The notes below the pieces were generated by a model. It was not told the origin of the DNA and did no database searches. It worked only from the letters and a program-made list of their open reading frames with translations. Positions 51,913 through 60,947 of a DNA stretch of 64,000 nt are shown here, one piece after another. The stretch's first letter is position 1, and each line of letters opens with the position of its first letter. The stretch lies in contig UQBG01000001.1 in assembly GCA_900539185.1 (NCBI GenBank), positions 62,001 through 126,000 of the forward strand, given 5' to 3'. Source of the DNA: an uncultured Clostridium sp. (lineage in GTDB: Bacteria > Bacillota > Clostridia > Lachnospirales > Lachnospiraceae). The position numbers and the translations under genes were made by a program.

Positions 51913-51967
51913 AAACACCTGTCTGTCTGCTTAACACATTCTATCCCGGTACACAGGTGTTTATTCC
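51913..51967 (-). terminator. scpB terminator hairpin containing the dac SD and a forespore/mother-cell-like promoter
   Basis: A perfect 10-bp stem AAACACCTGT (51962-51953) and ACAGGTGTTT (51922-51913) on the minus strand, loop 30 bases, followed by TTATTATG where ATG is the dac start. AGGTG in the 3' arm is the SD. Inside, GGATAGAATG (51946-51937) fits the sigma-F -10 GGnnAnAnTR, with GAATA (51966-51962) 15 bases upstream; GGAATAAA-14-GATAGAAT also resembles a sigma-E promoter. Confidence 0.6.
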
Positions 51968-51984
51968 TATTTTTTCTGTTTTAA

Positions 51985-52560
51985 TCAGGTATTCAGCGTT
52001 ACATTGGCCTCCTCGATTGCCTGTTGTTCAAAGTCTGCGATCTTATCCGGTGTGATCAGCGGTAAATCATCCGTTGACTTTACGCCGAATCCACGCAGGA
52101 AGTCATCCGTTGTTCCGAACAGGATCGGTCTTCCCAGCGCATCCAGCCGTCCGACCTCTTCGATCAGATGATACTCAACCAGCTTATTGATTGCATGTAC
52201 ACAGGATACACCTCGTATCGCTTCGATCTCAGCACGGGTGATCGGCTGCTTATAAGCTATGATTGACAACGTTTCCAGTTGGACATCGGTCAGCACATGC
52301 TTCCTCGGCATATTTACGATCCTTGACAAGACCTCATAATACTCGTTTTTCGTACACATCTGGAAGGAATCCTCCAGCTCGATGATCCGGATCCCGCGAT
52401 CCTCTGCATCATATTTATCCATCAGATGATGAACCACCTTTCTTGTGGTATCTACATCATGCTCCAGGGCTGTAGCCAGTTGATCTGCGGATACGGCCTC
52501 ACCCATTGCAAATAATATAGCCTCTATGGCACCTTCCAGCTTTGCAATATCCTGTTCCAT
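51985..52560 (-). CDS. scpB: Segregation and condensation protein B
   Basis: A 191-residue ScpB with two winged helices; GAIEAILFAMGEAVSADQLA at the start and TLSIIAYKQPITRAEIEAIRGV near 95 are diagnostic. It binds ScpA in the SMC complex. SD GGAGTAATAAAGG is near ATG 52560. It follows scpA by 33 bases. Confidence 0.97.
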   Translation of the reverse strand: MEQDIAKLEGAIEAILFAMGEAVSADQLATALEHDVDTTRKVVHHLMDKYDAEDRGIRIIELEDSFQMCTKNEYYEVLSRIVNMPRKHVLTDVQLETLSIIAYKQPITRAEIEAIRGVSCVHAINKLVEYHLIEEVGRLDALGRPILFGTTDDFLRGFGVKSTDDLPLITPDKIADFEQQAIEEANVTLNT

Positions 52561-52593
52561 TTTCCTTTATTACTCCTTCCAGTGGGATCTTCT

Positions 52594-53343
52594 TTATTCC
52601 AGAGAATCAATCACAATATCATCAAATAGTGCTTCCTGTCGGACGGTAATCGCCCCTACCTTCATTAGCTCTAAGACTGCCATGAAGGTAACGATAACAT
52701 TGATCTTCGATGCCTGTACCTCCAGTAAGGTGCGGAAGCTGATTCCCTTCAGGCCACGTACATCTTCCCGTATCGTTGCCATCTTATCCTCAATACTGAT
52801 TTCCTCTCGTTCAATCGTACCAAACTTACTTCGGATCGGATCGATCTTATCCACCTGCTTCTTCATTACCATACGGAAGATCTCATTTAACCGGCTGAGC
52901 GTCAGTCCATCGCACAGTTCCTCCGGATCTACCTCTTCCCGGTATTCCTCTACCTCTTTTGGTATCGTCGGGTGCTTATATAAGGCATATGAAGCATCCA
53001 TCTCCATATCCTTTAGCTCGGTGGCCGCATACTTGTACATCTTATATTCCAGCAGGCGTCTCACCAGTTCTGCACGCGGATCCTCTTCCTCTTCTTCCTC
53101 TACGACTTCCTTCGGAAGAAGCATCTTTGCTTTTATCTGGATTAGCGTTGCCGCCATAACCAGGAATTCACTCATAACATCCAGATCCTGTGCCTGCATC
53201 TCATTGATATATTCCAGATACTGCTCCGTGATCGTTACGATCGGGATATCATATATATTTACTTGATTCTTTTCTATCAGATGCAGGAGAAGATCCAGCG
53301 GTCCCTCAAATACCTGCAGCTTTACATCGATTGTACTTGCCAT
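52594..53343 (-). CDS. scpA: Segregation and condensation protein A
   Basis: A 249-residue kleisin. The N-terminal VFEGPLDLLLHLIEKNQVNIYDIPI and the following EFLVMAATLIQIKAKMLLP are the family signature; the C-terminal winged helix contacts SMC. The SD region is a direct repeat, AAGGAATCGA twice, right before the ATG. It is 26 bases after the L,D-transpeptidase gene. Confidence 0.97.
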   Translation of the reverse strand: MASTIDVKLQVFEGPLDLLLHLIEKNQVNIYDIPIVTITEQYLEYINEMQAQDLDVMSEFLVMAATLIQIKAKMLLPKEVVEEEEEEDPRAELVRRLLEYKMYKYAATELKDMEMDASYALYKHPTIPKEVEEYREEVDPEELCDGLTLSRLNEIFRMVMKKQVDKIDPIRSKFGTIEREEISIEDKMATIREDVRGLKGISFRTLLEVQASKINVIVTFMAVLELMKVGAITVRQEALFDDIVIDSLE

Positions 53344-53369
53344 ATTCGATTCCTTATCGATTCCTTTAT

Positions 53370-55130
53370 CTATGGTTGTCCGGTTCCCCCCGGTGGCGTT
53401 TCCGATCCTCCGGTCGAGGGTCCGGTTGGTTCTGGTGTCTCGCTCGTTGCCTCAGCAGAAGCTTCGGTCGTTGTATCCTCAGTTGTCGTTGCCTCTGTAT
53501 CTGTCGTCGAAGCATCCGTTGACGAGCCTGCTTCGGTCGGTGCTTCGGTCGGTGCTTCCGTCGGTACATCTGCCGGCACCTCCGGTGCTTCCTCCGTCGC
53601 TACCGGTACCGGTGAAGACTCCGGTCGTCCGGCCGGCGTTGTACTTCCGGTTTCCGTTCCCGCCAGATGATACAGCACCACGGTATCTCCGGCACTATAA
53701 TTATTATATATAAACTTCGCTACATCCAGTGGCAGATTGATACAGCCATGAGAACCCTTTGTTAGATACAGGTTCCCTCCGTAGGCACTCTGCCAGGTTG
53801 CATCGTGAAGTCCGATTCCTCCATTGAACGGCATCCAGTAGGATACCGGAGTCCGATAGGTCGCACCTACCAGAATCGCCGGCGATGTCTTTGACCGGAT
53901 ACTATAGATCCCCGGTGGCGTTGCACATCCGGTCGACGGCTTTCCGGATACGATATCCGTCTCCAGAATCACACTGCCGTTCTTATAACAGTACAGATGC
54001 TGTGCCGTCAGATTGATTTCAATATAGGTATCCCCTACAGAAGCCATTTCCTGTGCATCCCGTTCAAATATCTGCGTCTCCTCGGTCACATCTACATCTT
54101 CGATTGCGGACAGAAGCTGCTCCAGCTCCGTCTCCGTATTCAGATCATTGCTCCGAATGTACGATGTGATATCGACATTCTGTCCGTAGCTGGTATGGAA
54201 GTTGATCACCTGGCCACGGATCTCATATGTATCCTGCAGATAATTGATATAACTTCGCACCTGCTCCTCGTCCACCGTCACATCATAGTTCTTTGATATC
54301 TGGATCCAGTCCAGGATCTGTTCGCCGGTCAATGTTTCCGACTCCTCTCCGAACTGATATAGGATCTTCATATCCTTCACTGCATTCAGATAATCAACCG
54401 CCTCTGTGATGCAGCGATCCTCCGGAGTATACTGAAGCTTCGCATAGCAGCCCTCCTTGTCCAGATCGACTGCTGCCAGCATATGGCGGATACCGGTTCG
54501 TATCGCTCTGTGTGTCGGCGTAAACAAAAGCTTTGTACCCTCTACGCCATCCTTTACGGTAAAGGCATCTCCGGTCATTACGATCTCCGGTTCCTTCGGT
54601 GCGGTCACATTCTTCTCCTGCAGTGCAGAAAGATTCTGAATCTCTGTCATCAGCTTCTCGCGGTCATAGCTCACCTCTGCCTCCAGCTGGAGTTCCTTAT
54701 TTTTCCAGCCATCATAGAACCACAGCCATACATTCTGCCGCTTCATCACCTGCTGGGCGGTTTCAGTCAGTTTATAGGTTAGATCGATATCCGCTCCGGC
54801 GATCGTTTCTGTCCGGTTTTCCCGTTCCTGTATCTGTAACTCATAGTCTTGAACCAACGTTTCGATCGTCGCCTGTGCCTGAAGTGCCGTCATTCCCGAT
54901 ACATCAACGCCGTTCAGACTGGTATTCCACAGAAAATGTCCGGAGAAAAATATGACCCCCGCCACATAAGCGGCAGTAGCCACTGCTCCGATGATGATTC
55001 CGATCCTTGCTCCGACCGGCAGTCCCTTCTTTCCGGTCACGCCGGCAGGAATCACATAGGGTTCCGCCTCCAGTGCCGTTGCCGATTCCGTTTCCTCATT
55101 TTTTACCTTCTGCTCCGCATCTACACTCAT
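53370..55130 (-). CDS. L,D-transpeptidase (YkuD) with PG-binding-type domain and Thr/Pro/Glu-rich tail
   Basis: A 586-residue membrane-anchored L,D-transpeptidase. A cytosolic head of about 30 residues precedes one span (IGIIIGAVATAAYVAGVIFF, about 45-64), a long outer region with PG-binding-type (PG_binding_4-like) features, then the YkuD domain (about 360-490) with IGLHDATW and the catalytic SHGCINLP near 460. A 97-residue tail rich in Thr, Glu, Pro, Ser and Gly follows, ending GGTGQP with no sorting motif. It cross-links peptidoglycan 3-3. ATG 55130 is chosen with SD GGGGAAGAGG. It has a strong promoter of its own. Confidence 0.9.
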   Translation of the reverse strand: MSVDAEQKVKNEETESATALEAEPYVIPAGVTGKKGLPVGARIGIIIGAVATAAYVAGVIFFSGHFLWNTSLNGVDVSGMTALQAQATIETLVQDYELQIQERENRTETIAGADIDLTYKLTETAQQVMKRQNVWLWFYDGWKNKELQLEAEVSYDREKLMTEIQNLSALQEKNVTAPKEPEIVMTGDAFTVKDGVEGTKLLFTPTHRAIRTGIRHMLAAVDLDKEGCYAKLQYTPEDRCITEAVDYLNAVKDMKILYQFGEESETLTGEQILDWIQISKNYDVTVDEEQVRSYINYLQDTYEIRGQVINFHTSYGQNVDITSYIRSNDLNTETELEQLLSAIEDVDVTEETQIFERDAQEMASVGDTYIEINLTAQHLYCYKNGSVILETDIVSGKPSTGCATPPGIYSIRSKTSPAILVGATYRTPVSYWMPFNGGIGLHDATWQSAYGGNLYLTKGSHGCINLPLDVAKFIYNNYSAGDTVVLYHLAGTETGSTTPAGRPESSPVPVATEEAPEVPADVPTEAPTEAPTEAGSSTDASTTDTEATTTEDTTTEASAEATSETPEPTGPSTGGSETPPGGTGQP

Positions 55131-55166
55131 ACCTCTTCCCCTTTTTTCGTATTTCACAATAGTTTT

Positions 55167-55195
55167 ATTATAAAGAAAATGGTAATAAAAGACAA
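55167..55195 (-). promoter_or_regulatory. Sigma-A promoter of the L,D-transpeptidase gene
   Basis: TTGTCT (55195-55190), 17 bases, TATAAT (55172-55167) on the minus strand. It starts within a few bases of the metallophosphoesterase stop codon. Confidence 0.75.
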
Positions 55196-55200
55196 CTCTT

Positions 55201-56109
55201 TTATTCTTCCTTCCTTCGACAGTTCTTTCTCTGACAGGTAAGGGTAACACTTAGAATCTCCGGTATATTATTTACACGGAACTTAAAGGTATGGTTCCCC
55301 AGACCTCCGCTCAGCAACATACAGCAGTCACCGATCCGGTATCTGCCCCGGTCATACTTTGGAAACAGCCGTACCATAGGGGATACTACACCGCCCAGCC
55401 CCGGCAGACGGATCATTCCGCCATGCAGATGTCCGGATAAGACCAGATCCGCTCCCCAGTCTGCATACTCCGGAAAATACTCCGGATTATGTGCGATCAC
55501 GATCTGATAACCGTTCGGATCCGGTTTCCCCAGCCACCCGATCATCGTTTCTTTGCTCAGTGGCGTCTTATGAAACCGCTTATAGTAGATCGGTGACAGA
55601 TCCAGCCCGGACAGCCGGATGTGATCCCCATTTCGTTCCAGCTCTACAGACTGATTGATCAGCCAATGAACCGAGGCTCCCAGCCTCTCCCGATAGACCT
55701 TCCACATATCTCCATAGTCCTCCGGATAGGCTGCGAGCCGCAGTTCATGATTTCCCCTGCCATAATAGACCGGATACTCGTTTCCCAGTCTGGTGATCAG
55801 ATCAATCGGAACCTCCATCGGCTGCCCCCGCTTTCCTACCAGCATATCGCCTGCTAACAGGATATAATCCGGCTTTTCATTCCGGATCCGTTCCAAAAGC
55901 CGCTCATTCCCCGTTCCGAAGCAGGCATTGTGAAGATCTGCCAGAACCAGAATCTTACAGCCATCGAATCCTTCCGGTATCTTCTCTGATCGGATCTCAT
56001 AGGAGGTCACCGTCAGCTTTCGATTCTCTATATAACTAATGATGCATACTGCCAGTATGCATAATAAAATGACTGTCAGTATTACAGCGCATATCCATAT
56101 TATCTTCAT
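55201..56109 (-). CDS. Membrane-anchored metallophosphoesterase (YkuE/YaeI-like)
   Basis: A 302-residue calcineurin-like phosphoesterase. One N-terminal span (WICAVILTVILLCILAVCIISY) precedes the metal motifs VLADLHNACFG (DxH), LLAGDMLVGKRG (GDx2), YGRGNHELR (GNHE), VIAHNPEYF and LSGHLHGGMIRLP (GHxH). In the YkuE/LpxH-like group it may act on lipid or nucleotide phosphodiesters; substrate unknown. The ATG 56109 lies 74 bases inside the end of the upstream dac gene, in a different frame; the membrane anchor makes this start convincing. SD GAGAGGAAACGGCAGAGG. Confidence 0.9.
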   Translation of the reverse strand: MKIIWICAVILTVILLCILAVCIISYIENRKLTVTSYEIRSEKIPEGFDGCKILVLADLHNACFGTGNERLLERIRNEKPDYILLAGDMLVGKRGQPMEVPIDLITRLGNEYPVYYGRGNHELRLAAYPEDYGDMWKVYRERLGASVHWLINQSVELERNGDHIRLSGLDLSPIYYKRFHKTPLSKETMIGWLGKPDPNGYQIVIAHNPEYFPEYADWGADLVLSGHLHGGMIRLPGLGGVVSPMVRLFPKYDRGRYRIGDCCMLLSGGLGNHTFKFRVNNIPEILSVTLTCQRKNCRRKEE

Positions 56110-57331
56110 CCTCTGCCGTTTCCTCTCCTTCTGTTGGTTCTTTTATATAAAATAAACGGTACAATACCTTTTGAAAGCAGTACCCATATGTAATCGGCTC
56201 TACTGTTTCCGCCGCCACCAACGGCACTGCTCCGATTCGTTCTCCATCATAATAGTATGCGACCTCTCCGATGACATCCCCGGTCTGAACCGGTGCTGTC
56301 AGCTCCGAATAGTTCACTTCCTTCTTTACCTGATCCGCCGACTGCTCTCTTGTCAGCAGATAGGCAAAGGATGCCTCCTGTGGCTCACACGCTACCGCAT
56401 CCCGGACACCTCCTGCAACCGGAACCGGTGTTCCCGTATCATAAACGGCAGAATCCGTATACAGGGAACAGTTCGCATAGCCGTAGTCAAAGAGCTTACA
56501 TACCTCCTGATTTCGTATCTCCTTCGTTCCTGCGCCCATAACGACAGCGATCAGATCGATTCCATCCTTCGTTGCCGTTGCCGAGATGGAAAATCCCGCC
56601 TCGCTGGTATATCCGGTCTTCAGTCCTGTACAGTATGGATATGTTTTTAACAGCTTATTTGTATTGGACAGTCCGAAGTCCGAACTTCCCCTTTGGGTCA
56701 CATGTGTGATGCTGTCCATCCAGATCGTGGAATACTGAAAGATCTCCGGATGCTTCACGGTCAGTTCCCGACTCATAATTGCGATATCTCTGGCTGTCGT
56801 CAAATGCCCTTCGGCATCCAGTCCACAGGCATTCTCAAAGTGGGTATTGGTCATATTCAGTTCTGCTGCCCTTTCATTCATCTGCTGTACAAATGCTTCC
56901 TCGCTTCCGGCTATGTGTTCCCCCATTGCGACTGCCGCATCATTTCCACTGGCGATGATAATACATTTTATCATATCCTCTACGATCTGTGTTTCCCCTT
57001 CTTCAAAGAAGCACTGAGACCCACCCATCGATGCCGCATGTGCACTGATTGTTACCGTATCTGTAAGCTGCATATGTCCCTCTGCTATCTCATCAAAGAT
57101 CAGCAGTAATGTCATAACCTTTGTAACACTGGCAGGATGCCGCTGTTCATCCGCATTCTTCTCATACAGGATCTGTCCCGTGGACGGTTCCATCAGGATC
57201 ACCGACGGCGATTCCAGCTCCAGTTCCTCTGCATGTACCGGCAGGCTCCAGCAGTTCTGTAGCAGCAGTCCCACTGCTACGAGCATACACAGAAGGCCTT
57301 TCCAATTGATTCTGTTCATAGATATCTCCAA
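56036..57331 (-). CDS. dacF: D-alanyl-D-alanine carboxypeptidase, S11 family (DacF type)
   Basis: A 431-residue PBP5-type enzyme. Signal peptide LLCMLVAVGLLLQNCWSLPVHA, then SxxK in RHPASVTKVMTL near residue 67, SGN box IIASGNDAAVAMGEH near 128 and KTG in GLKTGYTSEAGF near 235. The C-terminal domain ends in a membrane-binding-type segment, then an acidic tail (EGEETAEDED) whose last 24 codons overlap the metallophosphoesterase gene. It follows pdp and deoB, which recalls B. subtilis drm-pupG-dacF. It trims the terminal D-Ala of peptidoglycan stem peptides. Confidence 0.9.
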   Translation of the reverse strand: MEISMNRINWKGLLCMLVAVGLLLQNCWSLPVHAEELELESPSVILMEPSTGQILYEKNADEQRHPASVTKVMTLLLIFDEIAEGHMQLTDTVTISAHAASMGGSQCFFEEGETQIVEDMIKCIIIASGNDAAVAMGEHIAGSEEAFVQQMNERAAELNMTNTHFENACGLDAEGHLTTARDIAIMSRELTVKHPEIFQYSTIWMDSITHVTQRGSSDFGLSNTNKLLKTYPYCTGLKTGYTSEAGFSISATATKDGIDLIAVVMGAGTKEIRNQEVCKLFDYGYANCSLYTDSAVYDTGTPVPVAGGVRDAVACEPQEASFAYLLTREQSADQVKKEVNYSELTAPVQTGDVIGEVAYYYDGERIGAVPLVAAETVEPITYGYCFQKVLYRLFYIKEPTEGEETAEDEDNMDMRCNTDSHFIMHTGSMHH

Positions 57332-57369
57332 CCAATCGTTACTGCTACTATATTCTGCCGATTCCTGAA

Positions 57370-58677
57370 TTATTCCAGTATCACCTCACGAATCACCGGC
57401 TTTGGGTTTACCGGAGTCTTTTCGATCGTATATGCCTGAAGCAGACGACTCTTCGCCTCTGCTACCTTTGCCGGATCATTGCCATATAGGCAGGCAAACG
57501 GCTTCTCCTTTGAAACCGGATCTCCCAGATGTGCAAATAGCTGAATTCCAACTGTCAGATCGATCACACTCTCTTTGGTTACTCTTCCGCCACCTAAGAT
57601 CAGCGATGCCATCCCCACCTCACTGTTTTTGCAGGCGGTCAGATAACCGGAGGTCTCCGGATATACCATTTCCTGAATAGCCGCGCGTGGCAGCTTCTCC
57701 GGGTGGTACACATACTCCGGATCTCCACCCTGTGCCTGCACAAATGCAGCGAACTTCTCCAGTGCAGTGCCACTATCTATGGTGGCCTGAAGCATCGACC
57801 ATGCCTCTTCCTTGGTCTGTGCAGTGCCCGCCCCCATCACCATATAGGCAGCCAGTGTCATAGCCACCTGTGTCAGACGCGGTTCTCCTTCTCCCTTCAG
57901 TACCTGTATTGCCTCCTGCACCTCCAGTGCATTTCCGACCATCGTTCCCAGTGGTTCATTCATATCGGTGATCACAGCGATCGTCTTCTTTCCTGCCATC
58001 TGACCGATTCTGGTCATCGTCCGTGCCAGTGCCTCTGCATCCTCCTGTGTCTGCATAAAGGCACCACTTCCGGTCTTTACATCCAGCACGATCACATCCG
58101 CTCCGGAGGCTAACTTCTTACTCATAATACTAGATGCGATCAGGGATAAATTATCCACTGTAGCCGTGACATCCCGTAGGGCATAAAGCTTCTTATCCGC
58201 CGGTGCCAGATTCGCGGTCTGTCCTGCGATCGCCAGCTTGATCCGGTTTACATTTCCGATAAACTGTTCTCTGGTCAGACTGGTCTGAAAGCCCGGAATA
58301 CTCTCCAGCTTATCAATCGTTCCGCCTGTATGTCCCAGCCCCCGTCCGCTCATCTTTGCAACCGGGATGCCCAGTGCCGCTAACATCGGTCCCAGAATCA
58401 GAGACGTCTTATCACCGACTCCGCCTGTACTGTGCTTATCGACCTTCACCCCCCGGATCTCTGACAGATCCAGCCGTTCTCCGCTGTCTGCCATCGCCAT
58501 CGTCAGATCGTAGGTTTCACGGTCATTCATCTTCTGAAAATAAACTGCCATCAGAAAGGCAGACACCTGATAGTCCGGTATCGTTCCATTCGTATAGCCC
58601 TGAACAATCGCTTGAATCTCTTCGGTTGACAGCTCTCCGCCATTCCGCTTCTTTAGTATCATATCATACATGTTCAT
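57370..58677 (-). CDS. pdp: Pyrimidine-nucleoside phosphorylase
   Basis: A 435-residue class II nucleoside phosphorylase. The phosphate/sugar site motif VDKHSTGGVGDKTSLILGP is near residue 80, SGRGLGHTGGTIDKLE near 113, and the Lys/Ser-rich DVKTGSGAFM near 200. Length and motifs fit Pdp rather than the longer archaeal AMP phosphorylases. It cuts uridine and thymidine. The start overlaps the deoB stop by four bases (ATGA). Confidence 0.95.
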   Translation of the reverse strand: MNMYDMILKKRNGGELSTEEIQAIVQGYTNGTIPDYQVSAFLMAVYFQKMNDRETYDLTMAMADSGERLDLSEIRGVKVDKHSTGGVGDKTSLILGPMLAALGIPVAKMSGRGLGHTGGTIDKLESIPGFQTSLTREQFIGNVNRIKLAIAGQTANLAPADKKLYALRDVTATVDNLSLIASSIMSKKLASGADVIVLDVKTGSGAFMQTQEDAEALARTMTRIGQMAGKKTIAVITDMNEPLGTMVGNALEVQEAIQVLKGEGEPRLTQVAMTLAAYMVMGAGTAQTKEEAWSMLQATIDSGTALEKFAAFVQAQGGDPEYVYHPEKLPRAAIQEMVYPETSGYLTACKNSEVGMASLILGGGRVTKESVIDLTVGIQLFAHLGDPVSKEKPFACLYGNDPAKVAEAKSRLLQAYTIEKTPVNPKPVIREVILE

Positions 58678-59855
58678 GAGAATAACTGCTCCTTTCTGCT
58701 CCTTCCGATCGGCAATGCCTGCAGGTCAAACAGGTCTGCCAGTGTCTGCGCAATATCCGCATAGGTACTTCCGGTTCCCAGATTGCACCCCTGCATGAAG
58801 TGTTTTGACGGACTATACCACAGAACCGGTACATATTCCCGCGTATGATCGGTTCCCTTATAGGTTGGATCACAGCCATGATCTGCCGTGATCACCAGCA
58901 AATCCGTTTCTTTCATATGATCTAAGACCTCCTTTAGCCGCAGATCAAATTCTTCCAGCCCTTTTCCGTATCCCAGTGCATCTCTGCGGTGTCCCCACTT
59001 CGAGTCAAACTCCACCAGATTGGTATAGATCAACCCCTTTTGCACCTCTTTCATATAGTTTAGCGTCTGATCCATGCCATCCATATTGTCTCTGGTATGC
59101 ACCGCCTCTGTAATTCCTACACGATCAAAAATATCCTCGATCTTTCCCACAGCCGCCACCGTCATTCCTGCCGCCTTCATGTAGGAAAGAATATTCTTCT
59201 CGGATGGTTTTCTGGAGAAGTCTCTCCGGTTTGGGGTCCGCACAAAGGTATCGCCTTCCTTTACAAACGGTCGTGCAATAACCCTCGCCACATTGTGTTC
59301 TCCTGTCAGGATGCCTCTCGCTGCCCGACAGATCTCATATAACCGCTCCGGTGGTATCACTGCCTCGCAGGCAGCAATCTGAAAGACACTATCCGCGGAT
59401 GTATAGATGATCGGATATCCGGTCTTTATGTGCTCCGGACCCAGTTCCTGTATAATCTGCGTACCGGAAGCCACACAGTTTCCCAGATAGCCTTTACAGC
59501 CACTCACCTCCAAGAACTGCTGCATGATCGTATCCGGGAACCCCTGCGGATACGTAGGAAACGGAGTATCGGTCGGAATCCCTGCCATCTCCCAGTGTCC
59601 GATCGTCGTATCCTTTCCTGCGGAATATTCCTGCAGTCTGCCGTATGCACCGATCGGATTCTCTACCGGTCGGATCCCTTCCATACCATCGATATTTCCA
59701 TACCCCAGAAGTCTCATATTCGGCAGCTCCAGTCCACCACATGCCTGTGCCGTATGGGCGATCGTATTTGCACCGGCATCTCCGAATGCCTCTGCATCCG
59801 GTGCCGCTCCCATACCCACACTATCCAGTACGATCCATATGATCCGTTCTACCAT
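58674..59855 (-). CDS. deoB: Phosphopentomutase
   Basis: A 393-residue alkaline-phosphatase-superfamily enzyme converting (deoxy)ribose-1-phosphate into the 5-phosphate. The first metal motif is VLDSVGMGAAPDAEAFGD near residue 8, the phosphothreonine site is in SAGKDTTIGHWEM near 84, and the later metal ligands are VEFDSKWGHRRD near 294 and ITADHGCDPTYKGTDHTREY near 334. It feeds the sugars released by Pdp and PunA into the pentose pathway. SD AAGGAGG precedes the ATG at 59855. Confidence 0.97.
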   Translation of the reverse strand: MVERIIWIVLDSVGMGAAPDAEAFGDAGANTIAHTAQACGGLELPNMRLLGYGNIDGMEGIRPVENPIGAYGRLQEYSAGKDTTIGHWEMAGIPTDTPFPTYPQGFPDTIMQQFLEVSGCKGYLGNCVASGTQIIQELGPEHIKTGYPIIYTSADSVFQIAACEAVIPPERLYEICRAARGILTGEHNVARVIARPFVKEGDTFVRTPNRRDFSRKPSEKNILSYMKAAGMTVAAVGKIEDIFDRVGITEAVHTRDNMDGMDQTLNYMKEVQKGLIYTNLVEFDSKWGHRRDALGYGKGLEEFDLRLKEVLDHMKETDLLVITADHGCDPTYKGTDHTREYVPVLWYSPSKHFMQGCNLGTGSTYADIAQTLADLFDLQALPIGRSRKEQLFS

Positions 59856-59877
59856 AAGCGTCTACCTCCTTTACTTA

Positions 59878-60834
59878 TTACCCTGCTATATACCCCAGAT
59901 ACCGCATGAGGAAGATCCATGCCGTCAGTGTGACCGATGAGAACAGTGTCGTAATCACGATTACACTCGAAGACAGTACAGCATCTCCATGCATATTCTT
60001 TGCCATAATGTATGCGGTTGGTGTGCTCGGTGATGCCAGCATAATAATCAGTGCTAACAGCTCCTGATTCCGAAAGCCCATCCAGACTGCTACCGGAAGA
60101 AAAACTGCCGCCAACCCTATCAGCTTAATAAAAGATGCAATGACAGACGGGCGTATCTTTGCCAGTGCCTTCCTGCCCTCGAAGCCCGCACCGATCGCGA
60201 TCAGTGCCAGCGGCGATGCCATCACGCCCAGATTCTGAATACTCTTCTCTACCATCTGCGGAAGCTTCAGGTTGATCAGAGAGGCTGCCATTCCCAGTGC
60301 AATTCCGATCATGATCGGATTCTTTAAAATATTTATAAATGTCTTCCGAATCCTGCCCTTATCCTGTCTGGTATTACTGTCATTGCTTTCTAACGTCAGG
60401 ATCGTAACCGCAAATATATTATAAAGCGGTACCGCTCCTATAATCATCAGCGGTCCCATACCGGAATTTCCATATATATTCTGGATAAATGCAATCCCCA
60501 ATATAGCTGCACTACTCCGGTAGGATACCTGTACAAAGGCCCCCACCTGACTCTTATCCTTCATGCAGAGCTTGGACAGCCCCCAGATACCTAATATACT
60601 GATAACGGTAACTGCCGCACAGAACCCGATATACCTTCCGTTAAAGTTATGCCGGATGTCTGTAGACCACAGATCCAGAAATAACATACAGGGAAGACAC
60701 ACTTTAAACACGAATTTGTTTGCGACATTGGCAAACTCCTCCGTTATAAATCCGATCCGGTGCAGGACATATCCTACGATCATGATCGCAAACACCGGAA
60801 CCGTTGCATTCAAGCTATATATAAAACTATCCAT
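59878..60834 (-). CDS. AEC-family membrane transporter
   Basis: A 318-residue auxin efflux carrier-type transporter with about ten spans. It starts YSLNATVPVFAIMIVGYVLHRIGFI and contains VLSILGIWGLS, AILGIAFIQNIYGNSGMGPLMIIGAVPLYNIFAV and the late SPSTPTAYIMAKNM motif. Family members move organic acids such as malate; the substrate here is unknown. ATG 60834 (AGGATAGGA SD) is preferred to ATG 60864, which lies in a terminator arm. It may be cotranscribed with deoB, 22 bases downstream. Confidence 0.9.
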   Translation of the reverse strand: MDSFIYSLNATVPVFAIMIVGYVLHRIGFITEEFANVANKFVFKVCLPCMLFLDLWSTDIRHNFNGRYIGFCAAVTVISILGIWGLSKLCMKDKSQVGAFVQVSYRSSAAILGIAFIQNIYGNSGMGPLMIIGAVPLYNIFAVTILTLESNDSNTRQDKGRIRKTFINILKNPIMIGIALGMAASLINLKLPQMVEKSIQNLGVMASPLALIAIGAGFEGRKALAKIRPSVIASFIKLIGLAAVFLPVAVWMGFRNQELLALIIMLASPSTPTAYIMAKNMHGDAVLSSSVIVITTLFSSVTLTAWIFLMRYLGYIAG

Positions 60835-60857
60835 ATTCCTATCCTCTGTAAAAGAAA

Positions 60858-60903
60858 AAGCCATCTGTTTTTACGGATTTCGCTTCCATACTGCAAATGG
60901 CTT
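60858..60903 (-). terminator. Terminator between the DAHP synthase and AEC transporter genes
   Basis: On the minus strand AAGCCAT (60903-60897), a 32-base loop, ATGGCTT (60864-60858), then TTTCTTTT. A second small hairpin CAGACC...GGTCTG (60945-60925) precedes it, right after the aroF stop. Confidence 0.55.
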
Positions 60904-60947
60904 ATTCTATCTGTCTTAGCTATGCAGACCTACTGCCGTGGTCTGAT

